Assembly (NCBI GenBank): GCA_000181795.3 | Contig: CM012955.1 | Location: 8,592,893 to 8,631,427 of the forward strand | Reading direction: 5' to 3' | DNA: 38,535 nucleotides | Origin: Trichinella spiralis | Lineage: Eukaryota > Nematoda > Enoplea > Trichinellida > Trichinellidae | The notes under the pieces: model-generated | Seen by the model: the letters and a program-made list of their open reading frames with translations, nothing else | Told to the model about the DNA's origin: nothing | Database searches by the model: none | Part shown: positions 1 through 10,293 of the stretch, one piece after another | Numbering within the stretch: the first letter of the stretch is position 1 | Layout: every line of letters starts with the position of its first letter | Made by a program: the position numbers and the translations under genes

Positions 1-130
1 ATTACGTACCATTTCAGTTTTTTCATTAACATTTTCTTTTGTATCTTCACATTTTAAAGGAGATTTTGAAAATTGAGAAATCTGAAATTATACTTGTTTC
101 ATAATATTCAATCAAATAGCTAAAACATAC

Positions 131-2630
131 CAGGGGAGGTTGTGAATTTACAGCCACAACAAACATTTGTGAAAGGCGACTCCGTTGAAAACGTTTCTCT
201 GGCTTTCCTACAAAATGTTTACAAGCTTATTTCTGCACATCTTTGTAAATCACATAAATAATAAAAGAGCATACATATCTTTTAATAATTCAACAAAATA
301 CAAATAATAATAATAATAATAATAATGAACTAATTGGTAGAAAATAGTTATATTTACCTGCCATACTTTCTGATTTGTCATCAATAGCCTCATTTTTTAA
401 ACTGAAGGTGCAATCTTCCTCTAGAAAACATCTTATTATTATTGCATTAAAATAAAAAATTACTCTTTCAATCAGATGCATTCCATTCTGTGTAAACTTT
501 AGAGTAAAAGTAGATATTAATATTTTACCTTTAACTGTTTCAAAATGTGAGAACTCTTTTTGTAAGTTTCCTGGAACTTCCAAACTTGAAACTGCATCTT
601 TTTCTGATGATTCCTAAAATTTTCAAAAAAATATTTACAATCCAGAAAAAAGTACAAATTACATAGCATTGGCAATACTGTATAGAGGGTTAATTTTAAA
701 TAATGTTGAAGCATTAAAAAAACAGAAAACTTACTTGATCATCCCGAACTGCAGTAAATTCAAAATCAGCTAACTTATCATACTCGAATGCGGTTAGTGT
801 TATCTAAATTTGCAAACATTTTCATCTTTTTTAGCAAGTTCAACAAACACTTTATTCTTACATCAGTTTCTGTAGATTTTTCGTCAATTTCTGAAAAAGG
901 ATGTTCTGAATGTGGAACTTCATTTTTCATTGAATTCTCTGTAAATGATAATAATATTCTTTTCACTGAAATTTTGCATACTCAAAACATATTTTAATAT
1001 TTAAACATTAGCAAGACTCAAAATCCTCGATCCCCTTCAACTATATTTTCATTCAAATTTACTTGCATTCTCAGATAGCAACAATGAATGATCACCGCAA
1101 CCAACTAATTAATTTATCATAAGCTAGCTATATTGAAATGAAAATTAATTAGAATTAGAAATGAATTAGATTCTTTGTTCTTTCTTGTAGCATCTTAGCG
1201 AGATCAATTTTCTATTTTCAAGAAAATAGTGAATAAAGTATTGTCAACATTAAAGCGCTACCTTTTTTCTCTTCTTCCACCCCAACCGCACTGCTTCTAG
1301 TGGTTACATTACAACTCTGGAATGACGTTTCTAAGTTGGAATCGTCGTAAGATTTCTGAAACAAAAAAAACACATCTCAAGTACCAAATTAAAATTTTAT
1401 AATAATGATATGCATGGATATTTTGAAATAAAAATTTACACAAGCTGCTTCGTCTGCATCGATTATCGTTGGAAGTTTGGACACGTTTCCTGATACCTTG
1501 GGAAAACAATTTTCAATTTAAAAATAATTATACATTTTCAATTTCAAAATACTACCATATGGCGCTTATTAGTCAGTGCCTGTTGAAACCTATCAGACAA
1601 TCTTCTTGTTGTACGATTGAATTCACTTTGTCGACGATCTAAAATTGAGTTTTAATTATTAAAAAAAAAACAAAAACTTTTGCATTTATGATTTACTCGA
1701 CTCAGTGTCCACTTTATCGTACTGCGTTGATAATGGAACTTCAGAACACAGACTAGTGTCATTTTCAAATCTTTCAGAATTCTCCGAATTGATATCAGTT
1801 GCATTTAAAAAGCTTTCTGAAATCTGAAAAAAATCGACAACGCTATAAATGAACATTCAATGTAATTGAAAAATCATTTTTCATTCAAAATTCATAAAAC
1901 ATTAAAATTGAACATTCGATATACAAAAGGCGAGAAATATTATCTTATTACCTGACATGATTCATTTGCCCGTTGAATGTCTTTAAGCCACGATGCATTG
2001 CCATTATCATTCATTGCTCTTTGAAAGAGAAACGATAAACGCCTAGAACTTTCAGCAGTTTGATCGACAGTTTCTAAAAAGGAAATAATTTTATTGAATT
2101 CTAATTTTCTAGAAAAAAGGCCATTGTTTAAATTTTAAACTAACAAACTAAACATAAACTTTTAAACTACACTGATAGTTTAAAATTCAACGAGCATCTA
2201 CAGTTTAAAATAAATTATAATTTAACCGTGTTAATATAGTAAAGCATAGCAGCAGTGTACGTCTCACATGGTTAGCTAGATATTAACCACAAGCGTCCAA
2301 AGTATTCATCACACTCAGTTAACAAAATAACAGTAATTTCGCTAGACTTTTAACAATAGAAATAATGAATCGAATTATAAATAAATTATGACACCGGTCG
2401 GCTACCGGTGCAACGAACAATAAAACAACTCGTATAAATATAATAATTATCCAAACAGATGTGCAAATTTGAACAAGACTAAAAGCAAAACTTCTCAATG
2501 CTAAAACTCAGCGAACTGCAGACTATAAACTGTTTGTAGCGAAATCATGATTTAATTCACTTTAAAAATAAATCATACCAGAATTTTCATTCGTAAATCT
2601 TTCTTCTGCAGAACTCTCTTTTTTCAGCAT
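131..2630 (-). CDS. Unrecognised Ser/Glu/Asn-rich protein with three R-[RS]-L-S-x-x-F motifs (3' end off the left edge)
   Basis: Exons in transcript order: 2579-2661 (ATG at 2630-2628), 1952-2073, 1697-1823, 1556-1638, 1440-1496, 1262-1355, 862-938, 735-803, 529-613, 358-420, 131-207. All have AG/GT ends, and the reading frame stays open through all ten junctions (302 codons). The last exon ends at a GTATGT donor, so the gene continues beyond position 1. In the first exon the frame is open upstream of the ATG, but splicing to the donor at 2978 (CTCCAG|GTAGGT) would put an in-frame TGA before it, so I take 2630 as the start. The protein is polar and probably largely disordered. Three exons carry a related basic motif: RRLSFLFQRA, RRLSDRFQQA and SRLSQMFVVA. 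Two of these contain RRxS, a typical basophilic-kinase site. No catalytic domain, signal peptide or membrane segment is visible. I do not recognise the family. The exon chain is well supported; the function is unknown. Confidence 0.7.
302..326. repeat. (AAT)n microsatellite
   Basis: About eight AAT units in an intron of the first gene. Confidence 0.85.
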
Positions 2631-2977
2631 AATTTGATTACCAGTATCACAAGGCAACAAACTGAAATTCAAAACCAAATCACTCGTTAGCATTTCCATA
2701 ATTCCATAAAAGTCAAAAACGTCTATCATTTACTTCTTCTACCTATTGTCTCAATTGCCAAAAATTTATAAAAAATATTATATAAACTGCCTTCTATAAA
2801 AAAAATCATCAAAATAAAGTAGTTTTTTCTCATTAGGCACAATAAATTTTTGACAGCCGAATTTTACTGATAACTGTCAGTCAGAAAATAAGTCACCAAA
2901 GATATATTTATTAAAATGTACTCTGTGCATGCAAGCGAATAAACAGGTAAAAGGAAACAAATACAACTTTCACCTAC

Positions 2978-3010
2978 CTGGAGTAAAGCAATCACAAAAC
3001 TTCACTATGC
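2978..3010 (-). other. Probable 5' non-coding exon of the gene at 131-2630
   Basis: A strong donor (CTCCAG|GTAGGTG on the minus strand) ends at 2978. Joined to the acceptor at 2662-2663 it gives an in-frame TGA ahead of the ATG at 2630, as expected for an untranslated leader exon. Its 5' boundary is not visible; the end given here is arbitrary. Confidence 0.35.
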
Positions 3011-3825
3011 ATAGCGTAGAGATTTGAAATTAGCACATTTTAAATCTGGGTTACCATATACCTTAATCTTGATTGTATTTTTGTAATTTTTATAAGCTTT
3101 TTTAAAAAGCGTCCAAATTGTGTAAAAACGATTTAAAATATTTCATATATGCGAAAAATTCAAACGATATTTATTTTTTGAATAGATGAATTTAATAGGG
3201 CCATAATTACTAATAATAAATTGAACAGCAGTACGAAATATTGGTGCTTGTTGGGAAGATTATACTGTACTTTATGCTTTTTTTAACCTGCACTTGTTTC
3301 ACAGTTTAAATTTGTTGTTTTAAATGAAGAAATGTGCTGAATATTGAAAATTATTAGTATAATTTTGAATTACGATAGAAATAATTTACCATTTGGTAAT
3401 AATGTTTTGTTTCACTTTGATTGATGACTGTCAGTTCATTTTCATTGAAAGAAGTAACAATATCAGTGTAAAATCAGTTAAAATAATAATAATATCAGTA
3501 TTAAAGCAACAGAAAGCATTAGCTGAATTACAAGTTACCATATCATGGTATTTGAATCTTTTTTCAATCGAATAAAGCATGATATCATTCAACAGCAGCA
3601 GCTTATGCAACAGCATACGTAGTTAAAGAATATCAGCAAATTGCAGCGTTGATGTCGCATCCTGAATTATGAGGACAGTGAAATGTGGTAATTTAAATTA
3701 GTGGTTTGATCTTTATTGTAGTCCAGTCGTCCTGAGTTATCGCTTCAACTGTAATGTATAAGTCGAAAAAGTTATGTTAGAGCAATATGCAGTAATCAGT
3801 TGCAAGTTAAACAAGTAAACTAGCC
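3011..3825. other. AT-rich spacer between two minus-strand genes
   Basis: This is the 5' flank of the gene at 131-2630 and the 3' flank of the 198-aa gene. Short ORFs on both strands near 3393-3616 have no recognisable content. The only landmark is the candidate poly(A) signal at 3712-3717. Confidence 0.5.
3712..3717 (-). promoter_or_regulatory. Poly(A) signal of the 198-aa gene
   Basis: AATAAA on the minus strand (TTTATT on plus), about 110 nt after the stop codon of the gene at 3826-4678. Confidence 0.45.
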
Positions 3826-4678
3826 TTAAACTGAATACAAACGTAAGGATTTCCTCCTCAAAAATACATATTCCCTTGTTGAAATTGGTTGTGTCTTATT
3901 TGTGTTTGCAAAGTACATTCTTTTTGAACGTGGAAAGTTTACAAAGCCTTTTTCAATGTAATTTTTCAAATCAGATAATTTATGAAAATTTATAATATGA
4001 GCAAAACGAACCACGGATTCCTTCGATGAGTAATCACTGCTGATTAATAAATAACAATAATATTTTTTACAAATGCTTTGCAAATAATACACCAATAACT
4101 TCATCAACATTTCAAAACAGTCACTTTGAGCCGACCAGTATCCATATATCAAACACAGTTGGCTTAAAGAACGTTTCTGGATGGCATTAGCTGTTTCACA
4201 GTCAATCTTTCGCGATTCTGAGTTCAAATCTCGATGATCTGCCAGAAATTTACCATAAATAGTTTTCACTTTCATTCTGCGTACAAGCACACCGGTGAAA
4301 CAATCTTTGACTAAGACTCCATCAGATAAAATTTCTGTCAAGTCTAACATTTTGAATCTTGGAGAAGAGGGCGCAGATTCTAAAACAAATAGAATATAGT
4401 AAAATTAAATTAAATTAAATTCACAGATTCCAAATATCACAATAATTTTCAAACAAATTGAACTGAAAATGCTTAACAGACAATATGTTACAGTGCGTAT
4501 CGTATATGGCATTGTGTGCAGGTAATATCATTGACATTTTTAAATAAAAAATACATTATGATAAAGTTCTGAAACTAACATTTACACAAAATTAGATCAG
4601 TTGAATCATATTTTGTAATCATTTGCAAGAATTACCAGAAAATAGTCGCTCAGCATTTATTTTTGTAGTTATTTTCAT
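3826..4678 (-). CDS. Orphan two-exon protein, 198 aa
   Basis: Exon 1 is 4636-4678 (ATG at 4678) and exon 2 is 3826-4379. The 256-bp intron has a GTAATT donor and a TTTTAG acceptor. The split codon joins in phase and the total is 597 nt, exactly 199 codons with the stop. The protein begins MKITTKINAERLFSESAPSS, followed by a mixed alpha/beta-looking stretch and a basic C-terminus (RRKSLRLYSV). No signal peptide is seen; around residues 95-125 there is a hydrophobic Leu/Tyr/Cys-rich stretch that reads as buried helix rather than a clear membrane span. I do not recognise the family. The start is the first ATG of exon 1, and further 5' coding exons cannot be excluded. The long open exon 2 and the exact phase support a real gene. 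Confidence 0.6.
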
Positions 4679-5440
4679 ATTTGCATAGGAAATATCAAGG
4701 AAATTATTAAATAAACACCAGTATAAATGTAATTGAACTGATACAAGTGTATGTCAAATTGGTAAACGTGGTCTTAGGAAGTGAAAGCGAAGCTATATTT
4801 AGAATCAACAGCTACATATATCCTTGAGAATTTGGTGAATGTTAAGCAGCAGTGGAACGTAAAATATTATACTATAAGTATAAAAGATTTAATTATATTA
4901 GAGTCTAGTCATGAATGTTTAGTATGATGCAATAAAGTATAAAAATGATTGTTGCTTTTTAATGATTTAGTTTATTAATTGCATTAATACTTAAAAATCA
5001 ATAATGATTCGTGTTCATTACTGTATATTTAAGTTGAATCGTATTTTGCATTTTGAAGTATGTTCTGCATATTTGTTTTATGCATATACAGTACACATTT
5101 GCAAAATAACAAGAATGAGATAGCGAAGAATCTCTGAAGAACTGTTATCGTTGGACGACTTACGACCTTGAAAAAACCTGTCGATTGTGTGTTAAATGAC
5201 ATTTGCGAACTCTGTCGACATCGTTGCGGCCTTTCTCTGTATTTCCTGGGTCGGTGGCTTTTGTACATTAATTGTGATTGTCATAAGAACAGTTCACTGC
5301 TCTTCCTTATTTGGCTTCAACGATATAGAAGCATATTGCAACTCAGTCCAATATCAATTCAGTTAACCTTTATCAGTCTTTTGAAGCTTTCACTGCATGT
5401 TTGATGGGATGTTAAATTATGTTCGTTTTAGATTTGATAC
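4679..5440. promoter_or_regulatory. Divergent intergenic region between the 198-aa gene (-) and UGDH (+)
   Basis: About 760 bp separate the two divergent ATGs, so both promoters should lie here. No TATA or other motif can be assigned with confidence. Opposite-strand ORFs overlap around 5158-5400. The minus one (5268 down to about 5156) opens with ATG and runs into a GTAAGT donor, but I cannot connect it in phase to the 198-aa gene. Confidence 0.4.
5421..5431 (+). promoter_or_regulatory. Candidate trans-splice acceptor of UGDH
   Basis: GTTCGTTTTAG ends 9 nt before the UGDH ATG at 5441, with no recognisable upstream exon. This pattern suits spliced-leader addition, but an unseen 5' UTR exon would look the same. 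Confidence 0.4.
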
Positions 5441-7915
5441 ATGTCTATTAAAGATATATGTTGCATTGGTGCTGGATATGTAGGCGGTCCTACCAGTTGC
5501 GTTATCGCATACAAGTGTCCAGATATTCGTGTTACAGTTGTTGATCGTTCTGAAATAAAGATTCAAGAATGGAATTCAAACAATCTGCCGATATATGAAG
5601 TAATTGTATATATATGTATATATATGTGTGTGTATGTAAATAAATGTATATGTATATACATCTGTATGCATGTCTGTGTATGTGGTATATATTGAGTTTG
5701 TGTATATTCCAGTATGATTGCTGAAGTTCTGATGCGTTGTATATTATTCAAAACGAACTCAGCAACCCATTGTTTTGTCTGAATTCCATTCATGCCCTTC
5801 GTCAGATTTTTCTACTTATTTTAATTGAAACATTTTTCTCATTATTTATTTTTTTATTCTGGCTTCCATTTTATCAATTTCAGATTCATACAGTTTTTTA
5901 AGAATTTTTCAAAGACGATTCAGCATGCTTCACATGTGGCATCGTTCTGTTACTTAAAGAATCTCTAGTGGAAATTTTTTTCTGGATTTTGCGTTTTTTT
6001 TCTATATATGCTTGAGGTAGAGTTTTGAACAGCATGCTTTCTTTTTTCTGACAAGCAGAATGCTTCAGTTGAAGCTTCTTATTCACATCTTTGAAAACAG
6101 TTTTCACACTGAATTTCATAGTACAAAAGAATGCAAGTTCAACTTAATTAAGGTCATATTGTTAGGCATTCGATTATGAGGAAATGGCACGTTCGAAAAA
6201 TATTTATTGTACTTTAATCTATAAAAAATAGGAATTTATTTCTATGCTTTTTTCTTTTTGAATCAGCTTTGATGAAAATAAGGTTAAGGATATTTTTTTC
6301 GTTGGGTGAATGCAAATTTCTTCACTTTTTCTTGTATTCATATACTATATGTTTGTTTTTTCTATTGTTGTATTCTGAGAAGTGTCAAGTTTGGATTTCA
6401 GGTTGAAGTTCATTCACTTTTGCAGGAATTTGTTGTTAATATGCGAGTGGTACGTACAGTAATACGAGAAAGAGGTATGCAAAACTTGCACGGATAAATT
6501 ATAAGTATGGTTGCAAAATTGTATTATTGCCTGTTGCTGAATTGGATAATATTTTTGATTTTTGCTAATGGAAAACAATATACTGACAACTGTAAGAAAA
6601 AACACAACAGGCAAACTTGTAATAAATAATGAAATGAATGTGGTTTTAATAATATTTTTAACGGATAAAAATAATCTTCGACAACTGAAACATGTTCATG
6701 AGATTAGGATGTTTCTATCTATTTTCAGTCGCTGACGAAATTTCAAAGTTTTTTGTAACTTAAAAAAAATTTTTTTTTATTTTAAAATTTGTCATTTTTC
6801 CCAGCTATTTATTTGATTATAATTTTTGTTGACAGCATGACTTTGTTGGAAATTTTGTTTTGCTCGATGTTGTTTTCTTCTTCTTGTTCAACAGTAGCAA
6901 GAAGAAGTGAAAATCATATAGCAGCAGCTGATTTCATTTCTGAATATGCAAAATTCAATTTAGCCTGGTTTGGATAAATTGGTGAAGCAGTGTCGTGGGA
7001 GAAATTTGTTTTTCACAACAAATGCTGAAAGCGCGATTCAACAAGCGCAACTGATTTTCATTTCCGTCAACACACCTACAAAAACGTACGGCTTTGGAAA
7101 GGTGATGATTTTTGATTGATTAATTAATTAATTAATTAAATTTAATTAATTCTTTTATTTCAGGGCAAGGCGGCTGATTTGACACATCTAGAAGCGGCTG
7201 CGCGTTTGATTGCTAGCGTTTCGACAGAATCGAAAATTGTCGTCGAAAAAAGCACCGTTCCAGTCAGAGCTGCGGAAAGCATATCAAAAATTCTCCTGTC
7301 TAATCCAAGACCCGACGGTGTCACATTTCAAGTATTGTTGAAAATTTTTTGAATTTATTCTCATGGTCGATTGATTTGTCCAGTCGAGATCTGTATGTGC
7401 TTGTATCAATTGTTGTTTTTGTCACCAGGTTTTGTCGAATCCAGAGTTTTTAGCAGAAGGCACTGCTATTGAAAATTTGTTGGAACCGGATCGCATATTG
7501 ATTGGAGGAGAGCAGACTGTCGAGGGTCAAGAAGCCGCTAGCAAGCTGGTCGACATTTACCTGCGATGGGTTCCTCGAGATCGTATACTCACCATAAACA
7601 CGTGGTCGTCGGAACTTTCAAAACTTGTATGTATGTTTTTACTGTTCTGTTGTATGTCTGTGTTGTGTTTGGTGTGTCTTTTTTCTTCCTGTAGTTGTTT
7701 GCAATTGTAATTGATTTTCAGGCTGCAAATGCTTTTCTTGCACAACGTATATCCAATGTCAACGCTATCAGTTCAATCTGCGAGCTGACCGGTGCAGATA
7801 TTCGCGAAGTGGCAATGGCCATTGGCTCCGATTCTCGAATCGGTTCCAAATTTCTCGAAGCTAGCGTTGGTAAAATATTTATCATTATCTCATTGTGCAA
7901 TTATTTACAGCAACA

Positions 7916-7953
<38 letters not shown>

Positions 7954-9155
7954 TGTTCAGGTTTTGGTGGTAGCTGTTTTCAAAAAGACATACTGAATTT
8001 GGTTTATCTGTGCGAATCGTTGAATTTGGAAGAATGTGCCGAATATTGGAATCAAGTAATAAGCAAAAATTTGCATTTTGCCTATAGGCCAATTTTCGAT
8101 TATTGCATGCTTTTGTTTTCCTGAAGATAATTTTACTGAACGATTGGCAACGCAGGCGATTCGCCAAAAATATAATCGAAAAATTGTTCAACACCGTACA
8201 TGACAAATCGGTCGCCATACTTGGATTTTCGTTCAAAAAAAATACAGGGGATGCACGGTAATTGTTTTTATTTTCTTTTTATTATTAAAATGTTCTTTAT
8301 CGTGTATTTTTTTTAAAGTGAATCTTCAGCTAGTTACATCTGTCGTTATTTGTTGGATGAAGGAGCGAAGCTCAATATTTACGATCCTAAAGTTCCAAAG
8401 TCGGCCATATTCAGGTACACTTGTTATTTTATATTTTCTTTTATTTTAAATTTAATTTTTCCTTTTCTTATTCCAGAGATTTACGTTGTTCAGAATATTC
8501 TGACGAATCTAATAATGGTAATTTTCAATCATGACTACTGCTTATTATACAAGTGTTGTTGTTATTGTTCTCTTGTTTGTTACTGTAGAATGTGGTCTAT
8601 TTCAGAAAGTCAAATTCAGGTACAAATTCATGATAATGCTTATTCAGCTGCTGAAGGAGCGCATGCTTTGGTCATCTTAACTGAATGGGATGAATTTAAG
8701 GTAACATTTTTTTTTGTTATATTCAATAATGAATAAGTAAGTATATTTTCTTTGTTCGATATATTCGTATTTCGTGTTTGCATTTGGCAAATAATACAGA
8801 TGTGCGGGTAATTCAGTTGTACACTAGTACAATGAATGAAATTATTCATAACGAATATTGTTGAACAAGCGAAACATGTATGCGTGTGTGTGTGTATTTT
8901 TTTTCTGAATTTGCATAATTTTAGTCACTTGATTACGAGGTGATATATGGATTGATGATGAAGCCGGCTTTTATTTTCGACGGTCGCGTCATATTGGACC
9001 ATCAGCGTTTGCAAAGTATCGGCTTCATTGTGCATTCAATTGGATTGAAACTGTCCGAAGGGGATTCTCATTCAACCGGCAACGGTATGGCTGAATTGAA
9101 ATTGACCAACGGCATTTGTGATTTGATAGAAAATGGACAGACACTGTCACAGTGA
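5441..9155 (+). CDS. UGDH: UDP-glucose 6-dehydrogenase, 499 aa, 11 exons
   Basis: This enzyme oxidises UDP-glucose twice with NAD+ to give UDP-glucuronate, the donor for glycosaminoglycans and glucuronidation, in the cytosol (worm orthologue SQV-4). Exons: 5441-5599, 6964-7101, 7164-7331, 7429-7626, 7722-7869, 7961-8055, 8127-8257, 8319-8414, 8477-8517, 8606-8700, 8925-9155. They sum to 1500 nt with all phases matching. The NAD-binding GAGYVGGP loop lies at residues 10-17. Glu161 (NPEF), Lys220 (SELSK), Asn224, Arg260 (SRIGSKF) and the nucleophile Cys276 in [10 protein letters not shown], with Lys279 and Asp280, fall at the same numbers as in human [13 protein letters not shown] lies in the C-terminal domain. 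Length matches the family (about 494 aa). The C-terminal tail after the FIVHSIG segment is divergent. No key residue is missing, so the enzyme should be active. Confidence 0.96.
5607..5695. repeat. TA/TG-rich microsatellite in UGDH intron 1
   Basis: Interrupted TATATG/TGTGTA repeats begin just after the first donor. Confidence 0.7.
5846..6119 (-). pseudogene. Opposite-strand Lys-rich ORF in UGDH intron 1, with an apparent frameshift
   Basis: From the ATG at 6119 the minus strand reads 73 codons of a basic, charged sequence (starts [19 protein letters not shown]; Lys, Ser and Gln rich) to a TAA at 5898-5900. Shifting frame at the A/T run just before this stop gives a further basic, amphipathic stretch ([17 protein letters not shown]) ending in TAA at 5846. 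The similar composition on both sides suggests one ORF broken by an indel, or two chance ORFs. No splice signals or family were recognised. It could be a nested gene, a decaying copy, or an A-rich artefact. Confidence 0.3.
7115..7153. repeat. (TTAA)n tract filling UGDH intron 2
   Basis: ATTAATTAAT repeats occupy most of the 62-bp intron 7102-7163. Confidence 0.8.
7917..7954. repeat. (AAT)n microsatellite in UGDH intron 5
   Basis: About a dozen perfect AAT units lie directly upstream of the TTGTTCAG acceptor of the exon that carries the catalytic Cys. Confidence 0.9.
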
Positions 9156-9847
9156 TAAAGTTCTACTAAGGTAATGAATAATAATGAAAATTAATCACAA
9201 ATGCAAAAAAATATCGATCGAGAAAATCTTTTGCTTTTTCTCAACGACAAGCAAGTACGTCCAGCTTGGTCTGGTCTACATTTTATTATACGCTTCTACA
9301 TCCGGGTGAAATTGCACTGCTTTCTTTCTTTCTTTCCTTAATGCTTTGCAGTAATGTTTAATTTTTTTTTCTTTGCTTGTTTTGCCATTTTACAATCAAT
9401 TCAGTTTTATTTGTTTATTTTGTTTTATGTTTATTTTTCCTATCACTGCCAATTTGTTTAATTGCTGTGTGAATAAGAAGTTAGTTTCGGCGATGTTTCT
9501 GCTTGATCATTCACATAGAATTTTTTAATCAATCAATTTTTATTGGTTCTATCTTTTTCTTTCTACTCTTCTCTGTCTGTAATTTACTTATTTGCGTGTA
9601 AGAATTGAAAATGGCAATTATTCTTTTCTTTAATATTCTGTATCTATCGTTGTATCTTATATGCTTGCTTTGTTTTACGCAGAGACCATTGTATTCGTTT
9701 TCGAAATACCTGTTCAGAAAATTGGACAAACAATTTCAATAGTGGTCGCTAAACATGTCGCTTAATTCATAATTGCAATCGTTTTACAAATATATCTACC
9801 GACTTGCTGTTTGCTTTATCCTCGTGCCTGCTAGATCATACATTCCA

Positions 9848-9853
9848 AATAAA
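9848..9853 (+). promoter_or_regulatory. Candidate UGDH poly(A) signal
   Basis: AATAAA. It is far from the stop, so an earlier variant signal may be the one used. Confidence 0.35.
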
Positions 9854-10005
9854 TCGATTATTCGACATAAGATTTAGCAAGAAAAACACTTACGCTTTAT
9901 GCAATTATGGTAAAAGGTATGGAAATTTTTTCACTTTTAATGAAGATTTCGAAAATTGGAGAGCACTGATATAAATTAAATTATAACGGTAACTGATAGT
10001 AGAAA

Positions 10006-10011
10006 TCTATA

Positions 10012-10044
<33 letters not shown>

Positions 10045-10166
10045 TGTTGTAAATGGTCATGAAATGATGGCAAAAGCTACAGCTTTTATTTTTTATGATT
10101 TGAAAGCATGTTGTTATGATGTATCACCATACATCAGCATTCATATATATATATATATATATTATA
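10006..10166. repeat. Paired (TA)n tracts
   Basis: Two TATATA runs (about 10006-10044 and 10143-10166) lie either side of a 100-bp unique segment in the UGDH/DOK-like spacer. Confidence 0.8.
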
Positions 10167-10238
10167 TATGTGTGTGTACGGATATGGAACAAAACTTGAA
10201 CAGATCAGTTTGAAATTTTTAAGAAGATGAAAAAATAG

Positions 10239-10244
10239 TTTATT
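10239..10244 (-). promoter_or_regulatory. Poly(A) signal of the DOK-like gene
   Basis: AATAAA on the minus strand, 50 nt past the stop codon. Confidence 0.6.
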
Positions 10245-10293
10245 AAGCAAAGAGAAGTTGCTGATAAGCTCGTGTGGAAAATATTAATAGGTA

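Larger units (their letters stand above)
9156..10238. other. UGDH 3' UTR and convergent spacer to the DOK-like gene
   Basis: T-rich 3' flank, then (TA)n tracts at about 10006-10044 and 10143-10166. A candidate AATAAA for UGDH is at 9848-9853, nearly 700 nt after the stop. No further gene was seen. Confidence 0.5.

Noticed and set aside
5029..5404. Opposed ORFs upstream of UGDH
   Set aside because: The plus ORF has no ATG start. The minus ORF has an ATG and a GTAAGT donor but no in-phase partner. No family was recognised, so I treat both as promoter-region sequence.
7557..8236. Minus-strand ORFs over UGDH exons
   Set aside because: They are shadows of a conserved coding strand plus an (AAT)n tract read as poly-Tyr or poly-Asn.
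8589..8605. Acceptor TGTAG at about 8588 for UGDH exon 10
   Set aside because: It gives the wrong phase. The TTTCAG at 8605 restores the frame to the family sequence.
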